A stretch of 64,000 nt of DNA from Rhodocista pekingensis. Lineage in GTDB: Bacteria > Pseudomonadota > Alphaproteobacteria > Azospirillales > Azospirillaceae. Position 1 is the stretch's first letter. Each line of letters starts with the position of its first letter. Where the stretch lies: contig NZ_JBHTCM010000015.1 of assembly GCF_042665545.1 (NCBI RefSeq), positions 62,001 to 126,000 on the forward strand, in the 5' to 3' direction. Position numbers and translations under genes: made by a program. The notes under the pieces were generated by a model. It was not told the origin of the DNA. It worked only from the letters and a program-made list of their open reading frames with translations, and made no database searches. This document shows positions 45,593 to 53,296 of this stretch, piece after piece.

Positions 45593-46711
45593 ATGACCGG
45601 CCTGAGCATCGCCTTCTACGGATCGAGCCTTGTCTCCGCCTACTGGAACGGGGCCGCGACCTACTACCGGGGCATCGTCAAGGAACTGGCGGCCCGCGGC
45701 CACCGCGTCACCTTCTTCGAACCCGACGCCTATGAGCGGCAGAAGCACCGCGACATCCCCGATCCGGACTGGGCCCGCGTCGTCGTCTACGAGGCGACGG
45801 AAGCGGGCGTGGCACAGGCGCTGGAGCAGGGGCGCGGCGCCGACGTGGTGGTGAAGGCCAGCGGCGTCGGTGTCTTCGATGCGCTGCTGGAGGCCGCGGT
45901 GCCGGAGATCCGGCGCCCGGACGGGCTGGCCGTGTTCTGGGACGTGGACGCCCCGGCGACGCTCGCGCGCCTGCACGCCGATCCGGCCGATCCCTTCCAC
46001 GCCGCGCTGCGCCGCTATGATGCGGTGCTGACCTACGGCGGCGGCCAGCCGGTGGTGGATGCCTATGGCGCGCTGGGCGCCCGGGAGTGCGTGCCGGTCT
46101 ACAACGCGGTCGATCCCGCCACCCACCATCCGGTGCCGCCCGACCCGCGCTTCGCGGCGGCGCTGGCCTTCCTGGGCAACCGGCTGCCCGACCGCGAGGC
46201 GCGGGTGGAGGAGTTCTTCCTGCGCGCCGCCGCCCTGCTGCCGGGGCGGCCCTGCCTGCTGGGCGGGGCGGGTTGGGACGACAAGCCGCTGCCGGGCAAT
46301 GTGCGACATCTGGGCCATGTCTTCACCGCCGACCACAACGCCTTCAACTGCACCCCGCTGGCCGTGCTGAACGTCAGCCGCGAGAGCATGGCCGCCACCG
46401 GCTTCTCCCCCGCCACGCGGGTGTTCGAGGCGGCGGGGGCGGCGGCCTGCCTGATCACCGACGCCTGGGAGGGGATCGGCCTGTTCCTGGAGCCGGGCCG
46501 GGAGGTGCTGGTCGCACGCGACGGCGCCGAGGTGGCGGCGCTGGTCGCCGGGCTGACGCCGGAGCGCGCCCGCGCCATCGGCGCCGCGGCCCGGAACCGG
46601 GTGCTGGCGGAGCACACCTACGCCCACCGGGCGGTGCTGGTGGAACGGCTGCTGACCGGGCGGCTGGCGCAGGAGCGGGCGCAGCCGGTCCCGGCGGGGA
46701 TGCCGGCATGA
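45593..46711 (+). CDS. CgeB-like glycosyltransferase 2
   Basis: The protein has 372 residues; GGAGG about 12 bases before the ATG, and only three bases after the previous stop. The N-terminus IAFYGSSLVSAYWNGAATYYRG, the segment LAARGHRVTFFEPDAYE, and VFWDVDAPATLARL, with a D-x-D, mark it as the same CgeB-like type as gene 3. The C-terminal half has ALAFLGNRLPDREARVEEFFL, LNVSRESMAATGFSPATRVFEAAGAAACLITDAWEG and EVLVARDGAEVAALV. The donor-site glutamate is in RVFEAAG. Together with the next gene, it looks like a tandem duplicate. Substrate unknown. Confidence 0.82.
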   Translation: MTGLSIAFYGSSLVSAYWNGAATYYRGIVKELAARGHRVTFFEPDAYERQKHRDIPDPDWARVVVYEATEAGVAQALEQGRGADVVVKASGVGVFDALLEAAVPEIRRPDGLAVFWDVDAPATLARLHADPADPFHAALRRYDAVLTYGGGQPVVDAYGALGARECVPVYNAVDPATHHPVPPDPRFAAALAFLGNRLPDREARVEEFFLRAAALLPGRPCLLGGAGWDDKPLPGNVRHLGHVFTADHNAFNCTPLAVLNVSRESMAATGFSPATRVFEAAGAAACLITDAWEGIGLFLEPGREVLVARDGAEVAALVAGLTPERARAIGAAARNRVLAEHTYAHRAVLVERLLTGRLAQERAQPVPAGMPA

Positions 46712-47880
46712 CGGGGGCGCTGGACATCGTCGTGCTGGGGCTGTCCATCACCTCATCCTGGGGCAACGGGCATGCCACCACCTACCGCGGCCTGCTGCGC
46801 GAGCTGGCCGCCCGCGGCCACCGGGTCACCTTCCTGGAGCGCGACGTGCCCTGGTACGCCGCGGCGCGGGACTGCCCGGACCCTGTCGGGGTGCGGACGG
46901 CGCTGTACGGCTCCCTGGAGGAGCTGCGCGACCGCTTCGGCGCGGCGGTGCGGGACGCGGACGCGGTGATCGTCGGTTCCTACGTGCCGGACGGGGTGGC
47001 GGTGGGGGACTGGGTGCTGGCGACGGCCGGCGGCCTGACCGCCTTCTACGACATCGACACGCCGGTGACGCTGGCGGCCCTGGCGGGGCAAGGCGGGACG
47101 GAGTACCTGACGGCCCGGCAGATCGCCGCCTACCGCCTCTATCTCTCCTTCACCGGCGGGCCGACCCTGCGCCGGCTGGAGCGGGAGTTCGGCGCCCCCA
47201 TGGCGCGGGCGCTCTACTGCTCGGCCGATCCGGCCCTGCACCGGCCGCAGGAGGTCGCGGCGGACTGGGCGCTGGGCTATCTCGGCACCTACAGTCCCGA
47301 CCGCCAGCCGGTGCTGGAGCGGCTGCTGCTGGAGCCGGCCCGGGCCCTGCCGGGCGAGCGCTTCGTCGTGGCCGGGGCGCAGTATCCGGACGGTATCGCC
47401 TGGCCGGACAACGTGGCGCGGATCGCGCATCTGGAGCCGGCCCGCCATCCCGGCTTCTACAGTGCCCAGCGATTCACCCTGAACGTGACCCGCGCCGACA
47501 TGGTGCAGGCCGGCTGGTCGCCCAGCGTGCGGCTGTTCGAGGCGGCCTGCTGCGGCACCCCGATCATCAGCGATCCCTGGCCGGGGCTGGACAGCCTGTT
47601 CCGGCCGGGGCGGGAGATCATCGTCGCCCGCACGGCGGCGGAGGTGCTGGAAGTGCTGAACGGCATGACGCCCGAGGCCGCCGCGGCGCTGGGCCGGCGG
47701 GCGCGGACGCGGGCGCTGGCCGCGCACACGGCCGCCCACCGGGCCGCGGAGCTGGAAGGCCACCTGCACGCGGCGCTGACCCGTCGCCCGGTGCCTGCCC
47801 GGTCCGCGCCCGCCACGCCGGCAGCGCCCCCGCCGGTGTCCGCCCTGCGGCGCCTTGCCAAGGGCACGGCGGCCGGTTGA
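46708..47880 (+). CDS. CgeB-like glycosyltransferase 3
   Basis: The protein has 390 residues; start and previous stop share ATGA (46708-46711). The N-terminus VLGLSITSSWGNGHATTYRG followed by LAARGHRVTFLERDVPWYA is nearly the same as in copy 2. The middle has TAFYDIDTPVTLAAL (D-x-D), and the C-terminal half ALGYLGTYSPDRQPVLERLLLEPA, LNVTRADMVQAGWSPSVRLFEAACCGTPIISDPWPGLDSLF and REIIVARTAAEVLEVL. The last ~45 residues are a Pro/Ala-rich tail absent from copy 2. It closes the overlapping run, and a ~100-bp AT-richer gap follows. Confidence 0.82.
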   Translation: MTGALDIVVLGLSITSSWGNGHATTYRGLLRELAARGHRVTFLERDVPWYAAARDCPDPVGVRTALYGSLEELRDRFGAAVRDADAVIVGSYVPDGVAVGDWVLATAGGLTAFYDIDTPVTLAALAGQGGTEYLTARQIAAYRLYLSFTGGPTLRRLEREFGAPMARALYCSADPALHRPQEVAADWALGYLGTYSPDRQPVLERLLLEPARALPGERFVVAGAQYPDGIAWPDNVARIAHLEPARHPGFYSAQRFTLNVTRADMVQAGWSPSVRLFEAACCGTPIISDPWPGLDSLFRPGREIIVARTAAEVLEVLNGMTPEAAAALGRRARTRALAAHTAAHRAAELEGHLHAALTRRPVPARSAPATPAAPPPVSALRRLAKGTAAG

Positions 47881-47977
47881 CGGGTCCGCATACATTCAGA
47901 GGAAATTCACGATCTATGTTGTGGACAGCCGGTCGCAGCTCGGGTTAGCTGGCCTGGGGAGTTGGGGCGAGGCGTCC

Positions 47978-48691
47978 ATGTTCCATGACCGGGCCGGCAG
48001 CGAGGGCGACCTCGTCTGCACCGTCGAGCGCCATCCGACGCTGGCGGATCGGCGTCATCTTGTCGGGCGCTGGATCAATTCGGTGTTCAAGGACCATGCC
48101 TTCCTGCGCATGGCCTACAAGAACATGTTCAGAATATCGCCGGGGATGTACCGGTCGAGCCAGCCGACCCCGGCGCACATCGCCGCCGCCAAGCGGATGG
48201 GCATCCGCACCATCATCAATCTGCGCGGCCGGCGCGACGACTGCGGTTCCTATTTCCTGGAGGAGCGGGCCTGCCGGGAGCACGGGATCACCCTGGTGGA
48301 TTTCCCGGTCAATTCCCGTGACGCCCCGCGCAAGCACATCCTGCACGCCGCGCGCGACCTCTGGGCCGGCGTTGAATACCCCGTGCTGATGCACTGCAAG
48401 GCCGGCTCCGACCGGGTCGGCTTCATGAGCGCGCTCTACATGCTGGTGCACGAGAAGCGCCCGCTGGAAGAGGCGGTGCGCCAGTTGAACTGGCGCTACG
48501 GTCATCTGCGCGCCGCCAAGACCGGCATCCTCGACCAGTTCTTCGAGGAATACGCCGCCCGCAACGCCGAGAGCCCGATCGACTTCTACGACTGGGTGGA
48601 TCAGGTCTACGATCCGCCGGCGCTGAAGGCCCGCTTCATGTCGCGCTGGTGGGCGAATGTCCTGATCGACCGCGTGCTGAAGCGGGAATAG
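47978..48691 (+). CDS. tyrosine/dual-specificity phosphatase-like protein
   Basis: The protein has 237 residues from the ATG at 47978, with GAGG just upstream; the open frame before it is the non-coding end of the glycan cluster. It has the signature phosphatase P-loop H139-C140-K-A-G-S-D-R146 (C-x5-R) in VLMHCKAGSDRVGFMSALYML. It also has the typical N-terminal YRSSQPTPAHIAAAKRMGIRTIINLRG of bacterial DSP-like (DUF442/'fused DSP') enzymes. The general acid Asp is probably in VDFPVNSRDAPRK. Cytosolic, no signal. It follows the glycan cluster after about 100 bp in the same direction; whether it is cotranscribed is unclear. The substrate may be a sugar- or lipid-phosphate or a protein. Confidence 0.8.
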   Translation: MFHDRAGSEGDLVCTVERHPTLADRRHLVGRWINSVFKDHAFLRMAYKNMFRISPGMYRSSQPTPAHIAAAKRMGIRTIINLRGRRDDCGSYFLEERACREHGITLVDFPVNSRDAPRKHILHAARDLWAGVEYPVLMHCKAGSDRVGFMSALYMLVHEKRPLEEAVRQLNWRYGHLRAAKTGILDQFFEEYAARNAESPIDFYDWVDQVYDPPALKARFMSRWWANVLIDRVLKRE

Positions 48692-48715
48692 CCGGGCGGG
48701 GAGGTCCCGCCCGGC
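48691..48715. terminator. hairpin between the phosphatase and the convergent acyl-CoA dehydrogenase
   Basis: GCCGGGCGGG (48691-48700) and CCCGCCCGGC (48706-48715) form a perfect 10-bp stem starting at the last base of the TAG. No T-tract. Confidence 0.45.
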
Positions 48716-48739
48716 GCCCGTCCCTGGCTCCCCGCCGGT

Positions 48740-49885
48740 TCAGGCGGCGTCCTCCAGGCTGCCGAAGCGGCGCAGATGGTGGTCTGTGCTGCCGAAGGCC
48801 ACCTCGATCGCCATCAGGCGCTTCATGTAGTGGCCGACATTCAGCTCCTCCGTCACGCCCATGGCGCCGTGTAGCTGCACCGCCTGCTGTGCCACGAAGC
48901 GGGCGGCCTGCCCGACCTTGGCCTTGGCGGCGGACATGGCGCGGCTCCGGACCGCCGCATCGGCCGTGTCCCAGTGCCGGGCCGCATAGGCCGCCATGCT
49001 GCGGGCCTGCTCCAGGCAGACGGCCATGTCGGCCATCCGGTGCTTCAGCACCTGGAAGCGGGCGATGGGCTGGCCGAACTGCACCCGGGTGCGGGTATAT
49101 TCCACCGTCGCCGCGACCAGATGGTCGATGCAGCCCACGGCCTCGGCGCAGAGCGCGGCGATGGCGCGGTCCGTCGCCGCCTCGATGGCCGGCAGGGCGC
49201 TGCCCTCCGGCCCCAGCAGGGCGTCCGTCGGGACGGTGACGCCGGTCAGTGTCACCTCCGCCGCGCGCTGCCCGTCCAGCGTGGGATAGTCGCGCAGATC
49301 CAGGCCCGGTGCCGCGCGATCCACCAGGAACAGGCTGATGCCGCTGCGGTCGCGCCGGTCGCCGGCGGTGCGCGCGGCGACGATCAGCCAGTCCGCCGCT
49401 GGCGCGTTCAGGACCACCGACTTCCGTCCGTCCAGGACATAGCCGCCGCCCTCCTGCCGCTGCGCCGTCGTGGCGATGTCGAACAGGTCGTAGCGGGCCT
49501 GCCGCTCGGCATGGGCAAGGGCGAGCTGGAGCCGGCCCTCCAGCAGGGGTTCCAGCAGCGCCGACCGGCGCCCGCCCTCCGCCAGCGCCGCGACCAGGCC
49601 GCCGCACAGGATGACCGTCGGGACATAGGGCTCCACCACCAGGCCGCGGCCGAACGCTTCCATCAGGATCGCCACCTCGGGCCCGCCGCCGCCCAGGCCA
49701 CCGTCGGCCTCGGCGAAGGGCAGGGCCAGCCAGCCCAGCTCTGCGAAGGTGGCCCAGTGCCGGCGGGAGAAGCCGCCGGCCTCCGCCACCACCGCCTTGC
49801 GCTGTTCGAAACCGTAGGCGTCGCGGACGAAGCGTTCGACGCTGTCCCGCAGCAGGCGCTGTTCGTCGCTGAGCGACAGATCCAT
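48740..49885 (-). CDS. acyl-CoA dehydrogenase
   Basis: An FAD flavoenzyme of 381 residues from the ATG at 49885, with GGGGAGG upstream. Typical three-part fold: the N-terminal helical domain MDLSLSDEQRLLRDSVERFVRD, LGWLALPFAEADGGLGGG and ILMEAFGRGLVVEPY. The beta-domain includes YVLDGRKSVVLNAPAADWLIVAARTAG. The C-terminal helical domain has YTRTRVQFGQPIARFQVLKHRMADM and QAVQLHGAMGVTEELNVGHYMKRL. The R-x-Q-F-G-x-P-I and Q-x-x-G-x-x-G-x-T-x-E segments bind FAD. The usual catalytic Glu is not at an obvious place, so substrate class (chain length or branched) cannot be judged. No adjacent beta-oxidation gene. Confidence 0.9.
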   Translation of the reverse strand: MDLSLSDEQRLLRDSVERFVRDAYGFEQRKAVVAEAGGFSRRHWATFAELGWLALPFAEADGGLGGGGPEVAILMEAFGRGLVVEPYVPTVILCGGLVAALAEGGRRSALLEPLLEGRLQLALAHAERQARYDLFDIATTAQRQEGGGYVLDGRKSVVLNAPAADWLIVAARTAGDRRDRSGISLFLVDRAAPGLDLRDYPTLDGQRAAEVTLTGVTVPTDALLGPEGSALPAIEAATDRAIAALCAEAVGCIDHLVAATVEYTRTRVQFGQPIARFQVLKHRMADMAVCLEQARSMAAYAARHWDTADAAVRSRAMSAAKAKVGQAARFVAQQAVQLHGAMGVTEELNVGHYMKRLMAIEVAFGSTDHHLRRFGSLEDAA

Positions 49886-50178
49886 GGCAGACCTCCCCGT
49901 TCCGTTCGGTCCGCCGCCCCGGCGACGGGGCCGGCGGCGTGCGACGTGGCGCGCACGGACTCTGTTCTGGATCGGGGGAGAGGGACCGTCAACCGGGCGG
50001 CCCTGGCCGGACCGGCCCCGCGTCGCGCCCGACCGCTGGGCGGTCTGCCGCCGGGGGAGGATCGCCGGGGCGGCAGGGAAGAGGGGGGGCGGAAACGACG
50101 ACGGCCGCCCGGGCGTCCCCGGCGCGGCCGCACCAGACCGCCCCGGCACCGGGCCGGGGCGGGAACCGTCATGTCGGA

Positions 50179-50508
50179 TCAGGCAGCCCAGACTTCCGGC
50201 AGGACGCGGCTGGTCATCTTCTCCATGGACAGCCAGCGGCAGTGCCCCGAGACGGACTGCAACAGCGCCATGACCGGCTCGTCGCCGTCATTCTCCAGGG
50301 TCGCCAGACGGAAATACGCGACCATCCGGCCGTAGCCGTCGCCGCACACCCGCTCCAGCGCGAAAGCCGTGCCCTGCGCCGCCTCGGCCATCGCCTCGGT
50401 GACATCGACGCCGACAGGCATGTCGCCCAGCGTCACCGCCACACCGCGCATCGGGAGGTCGCCATGCAGGCTGACCAGGAAATCCGAACACTTCGTGTTC
50501 CCGTTCAT
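50179..50508 (-). CDS. hypothetical small protein
   Basis: The protein has 109 residues; the ATG at 50508 has AGGAAG seven bases upstream. No signal peptide or membrane span. There is a beta-rich start (SDFLVSLHGDLPMRGVAVTLGD), then a helix (VTEAMAEAAQGTAFALERVCGDGYGRMVAYFRLATLEND), with two cysteines in all but no metal pattern. I do not recognise the family. It stands alone between ~290 bp and ~495 bp of non-coding sequence. Confidence 0.6.
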   Translation of the reverse strand: MNGNTKCSDFLVSLHGDLPMRGVAVTLGDMPVGVDVTEAMAEAAQGTAFALERVCGDGYGRMVAYFRLATLENDGDEPVMALLQSVSGHCRWLSMEKMTSRVLPEVWAA

Positions 50509-51003
50509 TCCAACTTCCTTTCAGAACTGAATGGTCGTCGCCCGTGCATTTCCCCAGGTTTCCGCCCGGGTGATTTGCCGGCGCTCCGCCCGGTCTCCAC
50601 CTGCCACCCACCGACCGCCCTGGTGCGCCGATACCCTGGCGCTCCCGCAGGTTGCACTCCGGACACTCCGCCGTGATCTGCCATCGGACGGCCTGTGCCG
50701 GACGACTTTCCCGATGACCTTGACGAGAGATATAATGTCCGCCCGCTGAAAAATACACCTGCCGGGGTGCCGCACCGCGCGCAATGCTGGCCCCACACCG
50801 GATTCGTGCGGCCCGACGCCGCAGTGGTCTTCACGGAGCGGGGGTGGCTTCCCCAAGTAGTGAGCGTTTGCGGTGACGGCCGATTACTTGGATTCGAGTA
50901 TCCGGCCGGGTCTTGCGGCAAGGTTGTTGCGCGCGGAGTCCCGATCCGGCCACAGATCCACCTCCGGATGCGGGCCAGAGGGGGCCGGGGCCTGCCGGTG
51001 CGG
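50509..51003. other. intergenic; no gene seen
   Basis: About 495 bp. Open frames on both strands look like GC-rich noise. A TATAAT box occurs at about 50729-50734 on the plus strand, but there is no partner -35 at proper spacing and no gene to serve. Confidence 0.5.
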
Positions 51004-51420
51004 TCAGTGCAGGACAGGCGGACCGGAGTGGGGTCGGGCCACATCCCCGGGCCGGATGCGCGCCAGCGGCGTGGCGTGATGCAGTGCCAGACGCCAGACG
51101 CCGTCCTCCAGCACGAACCCGTTGCAGGCGGCCGTCAGCCCGATGCTGACCTCCTCCTGGCAGATGACCAGGGCAGTGTCCGCCGTCAGTTGCAGCACCT
51201 GCTCCCTCTCGATGCGGATCTCCAGTGTGCGTCTCGTGGTGAAGATCTCCCGCCAGCTCCGCAGGATTTCCTCGCGGTCGGTCATGGGGTGCCAGCCGGG
51301 ATGGATGCAGGCGACCGGGTGGGCCCAGGCCCACACGGCCTCCATCCCCGGCAGCTCGCGGCCCAGGAAGGCTGCGTAGAACCGCCGGTTGACCTCCAGC
51401 ACCCGATCCCGCTCGTCCAT
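51004..51420 (-). CDS. NTF2-like / SnoaL-type (DUF4440-like) small protein
   Basis: The protein has 138 residues from the ATG at 51420. A GTG 12 codons upstream is possible, but a CATAAT box overlaps its neighbourhood (51460-51465), which favours the later start. Cone-fold features: VLEVNRRFYAAFLGRELPGMEAVWAWAHPVACIHPGWHPMTDREEILRSWREIF. Strands IRIEREQVLQLTADTALVICQEEVS and GVWRLALHHATP follow. This matches the NTF2/SnoaL superfamily, often a ketosteroid-isomerase-like or stress-associated protein. The gene follows egtB by 84 bp, same strand, so it might be cotranscribed with it. Reaction unknown. Confidence 0.75.
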   Translation of the reverse strand: MDERDRVLEVNRRFYAAFLGRELPGMEAVWAWAHPVACIHPGWHPMTDREEILRSWREIFTTRRTLEIRIEREQVLQLTADTALVICQEEVSIGLTAACNGFVLEDGVWRLALHHATPLARIRPGDVARPHSGPPVLH

Positions 51421-51504
51421 GACGCCCGCCCCGCCTGTCCTTTTCTCCGCGAACACTCTATTATGATAGCGGGTCGCGGGGCGGGGTGCACGGACGCGGT
51501 TGCC

Positions 51505-52878
51505 TCAGACATCCTCCGCCAACCGGATACCCGTCATGTGCCAGCGGGATGAGGGCGTCAGATGGTGGCGGAAGCTGGCCCGCACCAGATCGCCCGGCGT
51601 CAGCGCGCTGCCGCCCTTCAGCACCATGCGCCCGGCGGCGGGCAGGCCGGCATGTTCGCCCACGGCCTTGTCGCTGGGCGACCAGCGCGGATAGGGGACC
51701 AGCGGGCTGGACGTCCATTCCCAGCAGTCGCCGTAGAGCTGCCAGGGGCCGTCCCCGGCGCAGGCCGCCACCGCCGGGTGCAGCCGCCCGTAGTCCAGCA
51801 GGTTGCCGGTCCGGCGCAGCGGCTGCGCCGCCACTTCCCATTCCGCCTCGGTCGGCAGGCGCCGCCCGTCCCAGCGGGCGAAGGCGGCGGCCTCGTACCA
51901 GCTCACATGGCAGACGGGTTCCTCGCCGTCCAGCAGCCGTGTCCCGGACAGGGTGAACTGGAACCAGTCCGGCCCCCGCTTGAACCAGTAGAGCGGTGCC
52001 CGCCAGCCCTCGCGCTGGGCCGTCGTCCAGCCCTCGGGATCCCAGAGAGCCGCGTCGGCATAGCCGCCGTCCTCGATGAACTCCAGGTACTCGGCATTGG
52101 TGACCAGCCGGCCGGACAGGCGGAACGGCTCCAGCCAGACGACGTGGCGTGGCTCCTCCAGGTCGAAGGCGACGCCGGACCCGTCATGCCCGATCCCCTC
52201 CGGACCGCCCGGATGCACCATCCAGCTCTGCCCCGCGGCCGCCGCCAGGGCCGCGGGCTGCGGCGGCTGGTAGGTCGGGCGCAGCGGGTTGGACCAGAAG
52301 GCATGCTTGGCGTCGGCCAGCAGCCGCTCCTGGCAGTACTGCTCATGCTGGAGGGCCAGCTCGATGCGGCGGGCGACGCCGGCCCACTCGGCGTCCGGCG
52401 TCTCGTCGATCAGACGCAGCACGGCGGCGTTCACATGGTCGCGGTACTGCCGCAGCTCCTCGTGGCCGGGTCGGGAGAGCAGGCCGCGCGCAGCGGCGGG
52501 ATGGCAGGTCGGCTGCGGCTCCACGCAGGTGTTGAAGAGGAAGGCGAAGCGGTCGTCGAAGGCGCGGTAGCCGGACGCGAACCGTTCCAGCACATGGCGC
52601 TCCAGGAACCAGGAGGTGTGCGCCAGATGCCACTTCACGGGGCTCGTCTCCGGTGCCGACTGGACCATCTGGTCCTCCGGCGTCAGCGGCGCCGCGAGCT
52701 GGCCGGTCACGGTGCGGATGCGCCGGAAGCGGGCGGCCAGCAGCGGCCGCGGCTCGGCGGCCGAAGCCGCGGCCGGCGCGGCTGGCGGCGGCTGGGCGGC
52801 GGCGGCGGTGTCACCGGGGGCCGCGCGCCGCGGGGGCGGGAAGGTGGGACCGGCCATGGCCGGGTCGGGCGTGATCAT
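51505..52878 (-). CDS. egtB: EgtB, ergothioneine biosynthesis iron oxygenase (sulfoxide synthase)
   Basis: EgtB joins a thiol donor to hercynine with O2 to form the sulfoxide precursor of ergothioneine. The protein has 457 residues, with a ~45-residue Pro/Ala-rich extension. The N-terminal DinB-like domain has HLAHTSWFLERHVL and LQHEQYCQE, whose His residues bind iron (HxxxH/E type). The C-terminal FGE-sulfatase domain has VWLEPFRLSGRLVTNAEYLEFI, VCHVSWYEAAAFARWDGRRLPTEAEWE, NLLDYGRLHP, YGDCWEWTSSPL and VLKGGSALT. All family elements are present. The partner methyltransferase egtD is not within the window. GGAG lies nine bases before the ATG at 52878. Confidence 0.93.
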   Translation of the reverse strand: MITPDPAMAGPTFPPPRRAAPGDTAAAAQPPPAAPAAASAAEPRPLLAARFRRIRTVTGQLAAPLTPEDQMVQSAPETSPVKWHLAHTSWFLERHVLERFASGYRAFDDRFAFLFNTCVEPQPTCHPAAARGLLSRPGHEELRQYRDHVNAAVLRLIDETPDAEWAGVARRIELALQHEQYCQERLLADAKHAFWSNPLRPTYQPPQPAALAAAAGQSWMVHPGGPEGIGHDGSGVAFDLEEPRHVVWLEPFRLSGRLVTNAEYLEFIEDGGYADAALWDPEGWTTAQREGWRAPLYWFKRGPDWFQFTLSGTRLLDGEEPVCHVSWYEAAAFARWDGRRLPTEAEWEVAAQPLRRTGNLLDYGRLHPAVAACAGDGPWQLYGDCWEWTSSPLVPYPRWSPSDKAVGEHAGLPAAGRMVLKGGSALTPGDLVRASFRHHLTPSSRWHMTGIRLAEDV

Positions 52879-53296
52879 CGGTGCGATCTCCCCTGTCGTC
52901 CCCGCGCGGGATCGTTCCCGTGGGGGCCGCCGACGACCGACCTCGCCGGGCGCGGCGGATCATGCTCCCGATGATTGAACGTCATCGGAATGCAACAGGA
53001 CCAGTGCGCGGATCAGGATTCGCTCAGTTCAATCGGATGTCCGGCTCCCTTTGGCGGGAGCACTCCCGGGGGTGCTGACCCGGCGGTGCAGCGCCGGCCC
53101 CCGGACCCTGAGTGTCCGGGAAGGGGGCGGGGCACTGCCTGCCGGGACCACCTGTCCGGCTCCGCGGCTTTTGCCGTGGCACGCATGATACACCCGCAGG
53201 CTCCCCATGGTCCGGGACACTCCGCCGCAGGCTCCCCGCCCGCGGGGAGCGCGGGCGGGGTCCGGTGGGAAGGCGGAAGAGGGGCGCCCCCGCGGG
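52879..53296. other. intergenic; several small hairpins, no gene seen
   Basis: About 418 bp between egtB and the glucan-synthase-like gene. It contains a 10-bp stem (CCCCGCCCGC at 53234-53243 with its complement at 53251-53260) just past the stop of the upstream gene, and a 5-bp stem near 53048. None has a good T-tract. The 10-bp stem may act as terminator for the 53297 gene. Confidence 0.5.

Noticed and set aside
50729..50734. TATAAT box on the plus strand
   Set aside because: No -35 at 16-18 bp and no gene downstream on that strand.
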